From Harmonia axyridis (Eukaryota; Arthropoda; Insecta; Coleoptera; Coccinellidae), in contig NC_059502.1 of NCBI RefSeq assembly GCF_914767665.1, positions 33,932,812 through 33,996,811 of the forward strand: a DNA stretch of 64,000 nt. The letters run 5' to 3'. The notes beneath the pieces are model-generated. The model was not told where the DNA came from. It was given only the letters and a program-made list of their open reading frames with translations, and searched no databases. Position numbers and translations under genes: made by a program. Every line of letters begins with the position of its first letter. Positions within the stretch are counted from its first letter, which is position 1. Below are positions 32,949 through 43,767 of the stretch, piece after piece.

Positions 32949-33860
32949 TAGGGTGTTTTTTGTCGAGGTATATAACTTTAAGTTGGCATTACTGTTCAAA
33001 ATGGCGACCGATTTAACAGCTGTCAAGTGATTTATTCTCAGTTTGTCAGCGCCTGAACAACGCTTGCAAATAGTGCAATTTTATTTCGAAAATAATGGTT
33101 CTGTGCGGAATACGTATCGCGCACTACGTCCATTTTATTTTTTTTAGCAATGAAGCGCACTTCTGGTTGAATGGCTACGTCAACAAACAAAACTGCCGCA
33201 TTTGGAGTGGAGCTAATCCTCAAGTGAATGTCGAAACACCGTTACATCCAGAAAAACTGACAGTTTGGTGTGCTTTATTGCCTGGTGGCATCATTGGTCT
33301 GTACGTCTTCAAAAACGATGATGGCCAGAACGTTACAGTCAATGGTGATCGGTTTAGAGCCATGATTACTAACTTTCGCATTCCTGAATTGAACAACCAT
33401 GATGTCCAGGAGCTGTGGTTCCAACAAGACGGCGCAACATGTCACACAGCTCGTGCCACAATCGATTTATTGAAAGACACGTTTGGTGACTGCCTAATTT
33501 CACGTTTTGGACCTGTGAATGGGCCTCCAAGATCTTGTGATTTAACACCGCTAGACTACTTTCTGTGGGGCTATGTAAAGTTATTGGTCTATGCGGATAA
33601 GCCACAAACCCTTGACCATTTGGAAGACAACATTCGCCGTATTATTGCCGATATACGGCCACAAATGTTGGAAAACGTCATCGAAAATTGGACGTCCAGA
33701 TTGGACTACATCCAGCCGTTGCTGTCATATGCCAGAAATCATATTTAAAATGTAATGCCACAAGATTATCTTGCGGATAAATAAAATTCATTTCAATCGA
33801 ACAATCCATCGTTGTTTTATTGCAATTCAAAGTTCTATAGCTATAAAAAAAACACCCTTT
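32949..33860 (+). mobile_element. DD41D mariner-like transposon, internally deleted
   Basis: The left end reads TAGGGTGTTTTTTGTCGAGG and the right end, on the minus strand, AAGGGTGTTTTTTTTATAGC. The inverted ends continue loosely for about 35 bp (TATATAACTTTAA against TATAGAACTTTGA), and TA flanks both sides. At about 0.9 kb it is shorter than a full element should be, because part of the transposase gene is gone. The next element begins at the shared right-hand TA. Confidence 0.85.
33020..33748 (+). pseudogene. DD41D transposase pseudogene
   Basis: The N-terminal helix-turn-helix piece reads PEQRLQIVQFYFENNGSVRN, then TYRALRP (about 33050-33132). It is cut at about 33135-33148, where a deletion fuses it out of frame to the catalytic part. 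The open frame 33095-33748 then reads FSNEAHFWLNGYVNKQNCRI, LTVWCALLPGGIIG, LWFQQDGATCHTARATIDLL, CDLTPLDYFLWGYVKLLVYA and IRPQMLENVIENWTSRLDYI. The second Asp (QQDG) and third Asp (PLDYF) are separated by 41 residues, the DD41D spacing. The first catalytic position, FSDEAH in relatives, is Asn here. The deletion and the D-to-N change both inactivate it. Confidence 0.9.
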
Positions 33861-33862
33861 AC

Positions 33863-34295
33863 AGGGTGGGCCACGGTCGATGGTACCATTACTCACACGG
33901 AGAACTTAGATTTTCTTAGGTAGGAAATGTTGCTGTATCGATCCAAAATATTTTCAGCGCTGCGATGTTGCCGCCCACTTTAAAACTACTCATAACTTCG
34001 TTTTTTCAAATAGAACACCCTGTATGTCATTCCTTTTTTTCGGTCTGTGATCATTTATGTATTAACTTCCTTGTCTCTATCTCTAGCGGTTTCCGAATAA
34101 TTGATTGATTCACTTCTTTTTTTGTATGGAACATAGTTTCATTTAAACATTCGGTAGTTGAAATTCTACAAAACTGAAACGGAAGTAAGTTTTCCAAGGG
34201 GAAATTTTTCAAAAAATTTTAAACTTAATACCCATCTTAATTTCCATAACAGATTCACTTCTTACATTTTTTCAGGGTTATTCAGATACACCCTG
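33863..34295. mobile_element. CAGGGTG-ended non-coding element(s)
   Basis: Starts at the TA shared with the DD41D element and reads CAGGGTGGGCCACGGTCGAT. Two inward-facing CACCCTG ends follow, at about 34016-34022 (minus CAGGGTGTTCTATTTGAAAA) and 34289-34295 (minus CAGGGTGTATCTGAATAACC), each followed by TA. It is either one element with an internal end-like motif or two overlapping or nested ones. No coding capacity. Confidence 0.6.
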
Positions 34296-36946
34296 TATAC
34301 ATGAAATGTAAGGTTTTCTAATTAAAAATATGTTTTCATTCAAATGACAATATTGAGATACATTTATTCAGATATCCATGAAATGATATTTTATGATTTA
34401 TGTTGATTTGACTATCGGCATCACTTATAAAATATTGTTGTATTCCATAACGAATATTTCATGGAAAAACGATTCAAATGGAATCATTAAATGATAGATA
34501 CAAATTTTGATGGAATTATTAATTTTTCACGTCCAATACGATCAAATTGTAATAAGGCAGAATCTTTAATGAGTTGTGTGTCCTGACTCAGAATCAATGA
34601 ACAAGAGGAAATTTAAACGAATTGGTTGTGAAAACTTGTCCCCGACTCCATTACACCAGCAATCACTCAGTGAGAGTACCGACTTTTCTTTAATGGTTTT
34701 GGTACTCACTTGATAGTCATTACCAAGTTGAATGAAATAAAACTTCCAAAAATTTTAAGGTTATGACTAGCTATTGGGCAATGTGGCTTCGTCAGCCACT
34801 TTACATTTCAACTGATACAATTTGGAGCTTGTAGTCGAATTCATATACAGGGAGCTTTTTGCGAGTGGAAGTACATTGAATAATAAGTAATAAGTAATAA
34901 TTTTCCGATTCACGAGTTAAAGTTACTTGATTAATGAGTTTATTGATCTTTATAATATGTATTGCATTAAATTTAATGACATATACTTAGATAGTGGATA
35001 AGTCTTGCATTGATTCTGTATTTTTCACAATTAATGGCGAAATCTACTTTTCATCAACAGCCAAATATTTTACTTTTCGTAACCAGTTGCGAAAAGTAAT
35101 ACTTTTGGGATCCACACTTTTATATGTTTTGTATATTTTGAATGTAAATCCACATTCAAGATACACATTCTTTTATATATTTTGTACCTGTTGAATGTGC
35201 AATGTCTGATATGTAACTTCTTTGGAATTCGTGTATTATCTTAAAGAGAATAGACCCTATACATGGAACATTTTCCAATTACACTATCATGAATTGATAA
35301 TGAAACCAATAAGATAAACTAATGATTATGAATAATAAAAAAATTAAATAGCAAATAATTGAATGATAAATAAATCAGTAAATATTGATTAATTATGTTT
35401 ACCTTTAAGAACGATAGGTTATTTTTATTGTATTGTTTCCATCTTTTCACCCCGAGCTAACCTAGTGAAATGTTCTCCAATTTCAAATGAAAATTCAATT
35501 GTATTTTTAAGCAGACCTGATGATAGGTTATAGAAACTGAAATAAATTGCCAAAGAATGAAGGATAATTGAAAATATTGAGTTTGCAATGTATGTTTTGG
35601 CTAATACACCATGAAATTTCGAGAAAAATTAAATAAAATGCATAATGTTCATCTACGATTATATGGATATTCAATTTCTAGAAAAAAATTCAAAGTACTT
35701 TTCAAATGTATATATGATTTCATACCATGTCTATCTTTGTCATAAGAAATCCGAGTTCAACAAAAAAAATAAACTCGAATCAATAGCAACATCTTAACTC
35801 CCTCCGAAAATAAATATCTCAAAAGAGCTATAAATCTGAATTACGCCTTCCCAAATTGGTCTTTCACTTTATTATGGAACTATAACTGGATTAAAAGACG
35901 GAATCATTTCAGGAACGTCGTTTTTCTTTATATCCCAAGAGGGGTGATATTCAGCGAAAGTTGTCATGTTTCATGAGAAATGAAAATGGGTTTGGGTTTA
36001 GTTTATTTATTTCGAATTTAGGGTTCATTCAACAGCTTCAATATTTCGATCTTGGAAATGATACAGTGTGGTACTCAATAGTGATATAACATGGTTATTA
36101 TTTAGAATGAGAAATTACTTGTACCTATCATTCTGAAACTTAATAAAAGTTCTTCATTATTACAAAGGTCGAGGAAATGAAAAACAAAGCTCAAAATCCA
36201 GCAACTGATATTGAAATCTTTTAGTTAATCTCAAAATGGCCACCAAATTTCTTGATCAGCTCCAGTTTTTGAAATACATGTTAATTAAGGAAAGTTTCAA
36301 TTTTGCCCAGAAATGAAGAAATAAATATATCTTCAACTGCCCAAATATAAATTTCCTACTCAAAATTAGAATCGAATTAGCCAAATTCAGTAAGTACACT
36401 GGCCCTGCTGAATCATCCACAAGGAGGTCATTCGCCTACAAGATTTCTTGAAGACAGAGACAGAAACCGAAGCTGTAAGAATTTCTTATTATTTTTTCCC
36501 AGCTATTTTAGAGAAAAGAATAACCTGTATGAAACGTTTCTGGCTATAGGACTTTATAATTTCAATCCTTCCGTGAAACATCGACATGGTGAATACTTGT
36601 CCAATTTATAAATTTCATGGTGGTTTCCAAGCTATCCATTCAGTTTCAGATTCTTCTTTAGAATGGGTCGCTTACTTTGAATCCATATACCTAATGAAAA
36701 CAATTATATATATTACTTCTTTCTGGTTCTTATTTTTCGATTTCAGATTTATTTATATATACGTCATCTTTGGGTGAAGAGGAAGGATGGAAGGGAATTT
36801 GTTTGGATGAAGAGGAGGCTTTTCAATTTAAAAACGTCAGCTTATTTTGTAAACAAATACACGATCACTACACCTATATGGGAGGAGCGTTTCTTGCTGA
36901 GGTTTGATCTGTATCTCTGTAGATCTATCTCGAAAGTATAAATATA
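34296..36946. other. long AT-rich intergenic stretch
   Basis: 2.6 kb without recognisable genes or transposons. Open frames at 34994-35194 and 36586-36777 match nothing. Confidence 0.4.
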
Positions 36947-37618
36947 CAGGGTGGCCATTTGAAAACGAAACAGACGAGATTACAGACGAAATAAAGTTTT
37001 TCGATAGAAATGCTCGGACAGGTCGATTTCTGTTTCGAGGGGGACAACTTAAGATGTAGGTTACGGACGCATAGCGCTTCAACCCTTGCTACTACAACCC
37101 TCACCCCCAAATTTTGAATAGGGAAGATGGGGTGAGTGATACCTCATTTGAAAGGTATTTTTATACTGATTTCAGCACAGTAATTGTTTTTTCATTTTAT
37201 GCATTAGTTCTCGAAATATTCTTAACTAAGTATTTAAAAATGAAGTGGTGTTTTCATGGCACTTGTAGTGTTTTGTGAAAAATCGACATTTTGAGCTTCA
37301 AAACAACCATGACTGTGGCTTCCTTCCTAACTAACTAACGCATGAATATTTCGAGAACTAATGCATACAATGGAAAAACAATTACTGTGCTGAAATCAGT
37401 ATAAAAATACCTTTAAATTGAGGTATCACTCACCCCATCTTCCCTATTCAAAAATTGGGGGTGGAGGTTGTAGCAGCAAGGGTTAAAGCGCTATGCGTCC
37501 GTAACCTACATCTTAAGTTGTCCCCCTCGAAACAGAAATCGACCTGTCCGAGCATTTCTATCGAAAAACTTTATTTCGTCTGTAATCTCGTCTGTTTCGT
37601 TTTCAAATGGCCACCCTG
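36947..37618. mobile_element. 672-bp foldback, CAGGGTGGCC ends
   Basis: The left end CAGGGTGGCCATTTGAAAAC is matched by the inverted right end (GTTTTCAAATGGCCACCCTG). TA flanks both sides (36945-36946 and 37619-37620). The arms run over more than 230 bp with few mismatches (for example GACAGGTCGATTTCTGTTTC against its complement at 37531-37550). The mirrored open frames on opposite strands (36925-37110 and 37455-37646) are the same arm read twice and are not genes. Confidence 0.9.
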
Positions 37619-37620
37619 TA

Positions 37621-38146
37621 TATTCGGTCATAAATATCTGTCATAAACGAATTGGAGATTTTAAGGTAAGAGCAGATAGGTCTCTAAGGAATTGACGTGT
37701 TATTCTGGATTCATACTGATTTATAGGGGATAGAGAGTAATGTTATTTAGAAATGCTAAATATTTGCGAAACAAACAAATCAGTCTAATTGCTTGTTATA
37801 TTCAATTATTGCACTTGCATATTTCTCTTGATTCAAAGTAAATCAGCTCACTTCCTTCGGAGCTCAGTGTGGAACTTTTAAATTTTCGATGAGGGTAGAA
37901 AATGTCTATGTAATGTAATGCGTTGCCGAAATAGATTTTAGACTGAAGAGAATTTCTACGAGAAGAAATGATCGTCTTCGCAGAGATCAGCATAGAACGA
38001 AGTTGCAAGTGAAAGCTAGTCTAATATGAATCTAATCTAGGAATCAAATACCGTTGGCTAACCCGTTTCATCAAAATATTCACATTCAATCTTGAATACT
38101 TACTTGTCATGAAATCAAATCCTTTCCTTCATCTACTTCGAAAGAA
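37621..38146. other. AT-rich intergenic stretch
   Basis: Nothing recognised. Confidence 0.35.
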
Positions 38147-38700
38147 ATGACAAAAACTAGAACCTATTTTATTTGTCTTATTTTCAAAATCACTGTGGTA
38201 ACAACTCCATCGTATCGTCTTGTTCATCGTCGTAAATTCCCAGCCATTAGCACGTCTGCTTCCTCCTCATACCGTTCGTATAAAAACTCGCTAAACTATC
38301 GAGTCACGATTTCGATAAAACAATTTTCCACCGGGGATAAACTACAAAAATTAGAAACAGATTCCGCAGGACGTGGCCGAAGAGTTATTGGTTGGAGAAT
38401 TGCTAACCGCATGTCAGGCTCCCGGCCTGCCGATATCAACTCCACATTTCGGGTCGTGGACCACTACAGAATCGATAAAATAACAAACGATAGCACATTA
38501 TTGAACTTCCCTTTTGTTGGGCAACTTTTCACCCGTTCCAGGGCTGAATTTAATTTATATCTAAATCGTTCGGAATGGCCTGGCGGACCCCGAAATTGCA
38601 TGATGTATACCTTCTGGTTCTTTATGTTCGATACAATATTCTATGGGATGAATGAGACGTCAACAGTTGGCGAACTGGTCTAGTTTGCCGACTTTGTTAC
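38147..38700 (+). other. GC-richer unique block with a 178-codon open frame
   Basis: The second longest open frame in the window (38147-38683). The predicted product includes SSYRSYKNSLNYRVTISIK, DSAGRGRRVIGWRIANRMSG and RAEFNLYLNRSEWPGGPRN. I recognise no domain, signal peptide or repeat, and there is no evident transposon homology. The DNA is less AT-rich than its flanks. It could be an exon of an unknown gene, or a conserved non-coding block that happens to be open. I do not assert a protein. Confidence 0.3.
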
Positions 38701-39874
38701 GAGCACACGCGAGGGGACTGGAAATGAGAACTTGAAAGATGTTAGGCTGAAGTTTTCTTAATTCCTTTTCATGTTTTCAACGCTTGTTGCGATTATTGAA
38801 GGGCAAGGTTCTAGAGAGACCAGACGTAACTGATTTTCTGATAAACAAAAGGGTCATAATGAGCAGTTTTGCTGCCTACCAATATGTTGGCGAACAGTCG
38901 ATTAGACTTGATGGTCTAAATCTGGATTGCGTTACACACGGAAGAATAACATCGAATGAAAGAATCTCAAGACCGAGATCTGACTATCGAAGGTATCTAC
39001 CTACCTATTTCACAATATAAACGTTCATTTAAGTTCATAGAATCGTCAGATGTACAATTTTGAAGACATAAAAAAAGCAATAACCAAAATAAAATGAAAT
39101 CGATAGTTGTGTTCGACCGATTTAATATTTACTCTGGAGATTTATTTTCAGTTGGGGAAAATTTCGAGTTTCATTTTCACTGGCAGACAGAGAGAACTGA
39201 ATTAGGGAATTAATTTGGTTTCAATTAATTTGCTTTCCTACGAGTTCATCCTCGGCTCAAAATTCGAAAAATACAGACATCGGACAATATGATGCAGGGA
39301 TCTAATAAAATGAATCTTGCCCTGTAGATTAACAACGTCCGGAATGGATAGGGCACGCCAAAAAGAAGATGAAGCTTACCCCGAAGGCAATATCAATGGA
39401 AAATTATAGTAAGAATGAGCTCTTCTAGACAAACACTTACGACACTTACGTGCATCTTAGAAAATTAATTAAATTTTTATTTTGCAGTTAACATTCGATT
39501 TACTGAGAATCTACAGCGCATCCTAAGGTTGAAGAGCGACTAATTTGACTTTATAGTTAATGTACCGCAGCATAGCCTCAAGTGTGACCATCCCCACTTC
39601 GCCATTGAAAGAGAATTAATAAGAAGATTTTTTACTTTTATTCTGAATTTTTTATATTGTGATATGCCTTTTATGTCGTCTGGTAGTTTAATTTAAGCTC
39701 TTTTACCCATGTTATGTCTGAAGTTCTTGTATTATATTGATTTATATTTTCACTTGTGAATTTGTGCCTATTTTCATGTAAAAACATTAAACATTCGAAC
39801 AAATAAAAACTATAAACTGTAAGAATAATTCCCATGTGAATTTTCCTCTGCATGATTCTCTGAAACCCAATTTA
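38701..39874. other. intergenic; dispersed repeat near 39240-39300
   Basis: At 39240-39300 the stretch GAGTTCATCCTCGGCTCAAA then TTCGAAAAATACAGACATCG repeats what is seen at about 14040-14110. The rest is unassigned. Confidence 0.4.
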
Positions 39875-39876
39875 TA

Positions 39877-40476
39877 CAGGGTGTTTCCTAAACATGCGGC
39901 AAAAATTCAGGGGGTTGTTCCTTGGACTATTTTAAGCATGTTTTGTCCTTGGATGATTTTTGAAAAACCTCTTTGTTTCGAAGATACAGGGCGAACAACA
40001 TTTTTCATATTTTTAAAATTAATAATAGTTTAAATAAAAATGCGTACCGCACTGTGTTTACTAAGTAGGTACAATTTATTTTTAAATTTGTTTAACAACA
40101 TTCCAATTACTAAAAACGGCCAGTTTTTTGACTAAAAATTGATAAGTGCAGATGGTAAAGGAATACAGATTAAACACGGTTTTCATTTGAATTCGTTTTG
40201 TGATGTATTAGCAATTTTTAGTCAAAAAACTGGCCGTTTTTAGTAATTGGAATGTTGTTAAACAAATTTAAAAATAAATTGTACCTACTTAGTAAACACA
40301 GTGCGGTACGCATTTTTATTTAAACTATTATTAATTTTAAAAATATGAAAAATGTTGTTCGCCCTGTATCTTCGAAACAAAGAGGTTTTTCAAAAATCAT
40401 CCAAGGACAAAACATGCTTAAAATAGTCCAAGGAACAACCCCCTGAATTTTTGCCGCATGTTTAGGAAACACCCTG
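39877..40476. mobile_element. 600-bp perfect foldback, CAGGGTGTTTCC ends
   Basis: Two 265-bp arms (39877-40141 and 40212-40476) are complementary with no mismatch that I can find, around a 70-bp loop. Ends are CAGGGTGTTTCCTAAACATG and its complement, with TA on both sides (39875-39876 and 40477-40478). An inner CAGGGCGAACAAC motif occurs in each arm. No coding capacity. Perfect arms imply a recent insertion, or arm correction during copying. A transcript would form a long double-stranded RNA. Confidence 0.95.
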
Positions 40477-40589
40477 TATATTATACGAATTTCTCTCTTC
40501 TATATTAAAAATATTCTTTCCAGATTCTCATTTATTCTTCAGCAAATGATTCCATATTCGTAAGTGGCTTCAATGTTTCAAAAATATAC
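40477..40589. other. short intergenic stretch
   Basis: Nothing recognised. Confidence 0.3.
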
Positions 40590-41000
40590 TATTATTAAGG
40601 TGTTCTCATTCAAATACTCGGTGATTGATCTTAGTGCATAACAATTTCTGCTTAATCTTTTTGCCAAGAAACTTTGCACATTCCGATAGTTGAAGTTTAT
40701 TCTGTGATGAGGTAATCGAATCTGACTTCTGTTTCTGTGATCTGTTTGAAAAAAAAATGAGTTTAGATTTATTTTCATTAAGAATTAAGTTGTTTTGGTC
40801 AAACCATGTTCTTGTCAGTTCTTCAAATTCTTCTGCACCAGTTATTATAAATTCGTATCATCAACGAATTTGATTCCGTATCGCCAAGGATCAAAACAAT
40901 GTTTAATTAAGCTATATTCGAAAGTTGAAAATAGAATTCCAACGAAATATTGTATTCCTAAATAAAAAAAAGCATTCGTGCAGTTGCAAAAATCATCGTC
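40590..41000 (-). pseudogene. LINE reverse transcriptase fragment (DDTN type)
   Basis: On the minus strand, GIQYFVGILFSTFEYSLIKH is followed by WRYGIKFVDDTNLIITG. FVDDTN stands where the catalytic FADDT box of CR1/Jockey-like elements lies, with Ala changed to Val. The following pieces are EEFEELTRTWFDQNNLILNE, NKSKLIFFQTDHRNRSQ, NVQSFLAKRLSRNCYALRSI and TEYLNENTLIIVYF. These match the usual W...N.L.LN..KT and LSKNCYVLRQL region. Frame breaks occur around 40850. It is a short internal piece of ORF2. Confidence 0.75.
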
Positions 41001-41459
41001 TTCGACTCCAATATTTGTTTTCACCATCACTCATGCTTCTTGTTGAAGTATTATTACTTGGCAACGTGTTGTTTTGTTTTTTTTCTGGAAAATTATCATA
41101 TTACTCAGGAAAAAGTTAACGAGTATTATTGACTGACTTAAAAATCAAATTCTCAAATAAACATTTCAAGGAAATATATAAGTCAAAGCGTTAGATTGCC
41201 GTACTTCCAATATTTCTTCATTTCTCACATTTTTTCTTATTAGAGCCTTATAGAGGAATACTTTCTTCTAAATACAACATTATGAACAATAATATTATTT
41301 TTTCAATTAATTTCGAAAATTTGTGAATTCACTTTCGAATAAACGATCGCAAAAGATTGGAACATCAGTATAAACTCATGCATTCAATGTAAAAACGAAG
41401 AATATCCGTACCCGTTTCAACTCGCGTACATTCTTATTTATCACTTGTTCCACGAGAGC
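41001..41459. other. AT-rich intergenic stretch
   Basis: Nothing recognised. Confidence 0.35.
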
Positions 41460-42180
41460 TTAACACAAACTTCAAAGCTGATCAAAATGCATAATGCATG
41501 CTCGATCTCGCCAGTCTACTTTTGAAGCATCACTTGCCGCTGATTCAAGCCTGTGAGAATGGGTTATGGAGTTGGAGATGATCAGTATTCAGCCCAGATA
41601 ACAACTGTGAGAAATATTTGCTGCGCGAAATTAATAACATTAATTAGGTCTCGCAGAGATATACTAAAAGGTAACTGATGTCCCGAGCATACCCCAGATT
41701 TATCTGGAATTCCATCAGCATAGTTTCAGCGTAATTGATGGTAGTGATACCCCTAGTTAATTCCCAGAGCTTGATTTATCTACGGAACTCGACAGCCCTC
41801 TGCCAGGTCCGCTGATATCTGCATCTGTCCTCGATTTTTCACGCTGGCAATCGCTAGCATGGAAATTTCGGCCGTTTTCTGAATCAGCGCTTGTTGTTAG
41901 TCGTGTAAAAATGTACACAATACAATTCGAACCTGTATCGGTCATAAACACCGTACCATGCAATAAAATATGCAATAAATCCAACCGAATAGGACAATCA
42001 GTCCCTAACAAAGCGCGATAATCGTAATATGTCCGGGCTCTGTGCAAATCACCGGCCGAATGGACGCTTGTATTGGTTCTGCCATGCATCACGGGAGATG
42101 TTGGTGGTGGTCGGCACCAGAAAATGCTTATACGGGCTTGGTCTCCGGCCAATAAATACTACAATGGAAGATTATGATCC
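41460..42180. other. GC-richer unique block
   Basis: About 700 bp of less AT-rich, apparently unique DNA (CTGCCAGGTCCGCTGATATC, TCACCGGCCGAATGGACGC, GTTGGTGGTGGTCGGCACC). A 131-codon minus frame (41757-42152) crosses it without known domains. It ends just before the mariner at 42.2 kb. Candidate conserved regulatory DNA or exon. Confidence 0.4.
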
Positions 42181-42196
42181 AGGTTTTATTTTTATA

Positions 42197-43276
42197 TTAG
42201 GTGTACAATTTGCTTCCGCCGTTTTTCAATAGATGGCTGTAGCGCTGAGTAGTAGTAGAAAGATCGTAGATATCGTACAATAAGGTATCTGTAAACCTAA
42301 CGCCATCGAAATATTAGTCGATTCGTGTCTGCATCATAAAGTTATTCTCGATTAAACATGTCAGCCTACGTGCCAAATTCTCCTCATTGCGGAAGGTTTT
42401 AATTTTCTGCTTTAATATGAAGAAATCTGCGGCTGAGGATCATCTAATGCTCTCAAATACGCATTACTTGATCAAGATTCGTGTCAAATGCAACAAGAAT
42501 AGACAGGATCGTTGTAAGTGACGCAACAAGCCACTTCAAAACGTCTGAAAGTCATGGGAGTGATTCAGAAACAAGGAAATTGCAAGGCGAATACGGAAGA
42601 GATTTCTGCATCGCATTGTGACTGGAGACGAAAAATGGGTTCATTACGATAATCCCAAGCGAAGAAAATCATAGAGATATCCCGGTCATGCCTCCAAGTC
42701 GACGACCTAACGGAATATTCACGGCTTCAAGGTCATGCTCAGTATTCAGTGGAATCAGCTCATCAGTGTATCATGAGTTATTAGAACCGATTGAAACAAT
42801 CACAGGCGATCGTTATCGAACGCAATTAATGCGTTGAGCTGAGCATTGAAAAGCCAACGGCCGCAATACAATGAAAGACATGATATAGTGATTTTACAGC
42901 TTGAAAATGCTCGATCCTATGTTGCGAAAGTGGGCAAGACATACTTGGAAACGTTGGCGTTGAAATGGAAGTCCTATCCCACTCGCCTTATTACTCAGAC
43001 GGTGTTCCCTTGGACTATCACTCGTTTCGATTAATGGCACACGACCTGGCTGACCAGCGCTTCCAGTCTTATGAAGAAGTAAAAAATTGGATCGATTCGT
43101 GGATCGCTTTAAAAGATGATCAGTTTTTTCAACGCGAGATTTGAATGCTGCCTGAAAGATGGGAGAAAGTAATGGCCATCGATGGACAATAGTTTGAATC
43201 ATAAATGTATAACTAGTCTTTCACAATAAAGCCTCGAATTTCGGAAGAAAATGATGAAAGCAAAGTTGTAGACCTA
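42197..43276 (+). mobile_element. mariner DD34D element, degenerate
   Basis: The left end reads TTAGGTGTACAATTTGCTTC then CGCCGTTTTTC. The right end on the minus strand is TAGGTCTACAACTTTGCTTT. The element is close to full length but has small internal deletions. It belongs to the same group as the 19.1-kb copy: both share CATCGAAATATT.GTCGATTC and TTATTCTCGATTAAACAT.TC in the leader. Confidence 0.9.
42418..43198 (+). pseudogene. mariner transposase pseudogene
   Basis: Begins MKKSAAEDHLMLSNT, then jumps over a deletion to LLDQDSCQMQQE and VTQQATSKRLKVMGVIQKQG. The middle retains RRFLHRIVTGDEKWVHYDNP, with the first catalytic Asp, and ITGDRYRTQLM. The C-terminal part is frameshifted: KSQRPQYNERHDIVILQLEN shows the second catalytic Asp replaced by Glu (QLEN for QHDN). 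FPWTITRF lies in the wrong frame, and LPERWEKVMAIDGQ closes the protein before TAG at the expected end. Multiple lesions make it inactive. Confidence 0.85.
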
Positions 43277-43767
43277 CGTTTCAACCTTGAAAACCTTTGT
43301 CTGCTACGTACATTCAAGCAAATCAAAAGTAGGTGCTAACGGGGTTTATTGCACCCAGACCATCCTGGAGTTTGTGTTTTTCGTTTGGCCAGAGAGACCA
43401 GAGATCTATATTGAACACTAGATATTGAAATGGAATTATTGTTTGAATATAAGAGGTGGCAATGTCTTTTTGCCAACTTATTTAAATTGACTCAATGATG
43501 ACTTATCCGAGTTGAACACTTCAACTCCCGAACACAAATACCAAGAAACGTGCGGCGATTGAGTTCGTTAACCGGAAGTATCCGGCTAGGGGTTCCGTAA
43601 ATATGGCCGTTCGATATCCAGATAATTTCTAAACTGCAGCTTCGATCAAGATTTGCACTTGGATAAAATACCTGTACCAAATGAATTTTATGGAGAAAAT
43701 CGAAAATAAAAATTATCTAAAATTTCTATGACTACAAAATCAAATAATATGATATCAAATAACTATA
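43277..43767. other. intergenic stretch
   Basis: Nothing recognised. A 62-codon minus frame at 43492-43680 has no family resemblance. Confidence 0.35.

Noticed and set aside
36925..37646. Two nearly identical 61-63 codon frames on opposite strands
   Set aside because: They are the two arms of the 672-bp foldback read twice.
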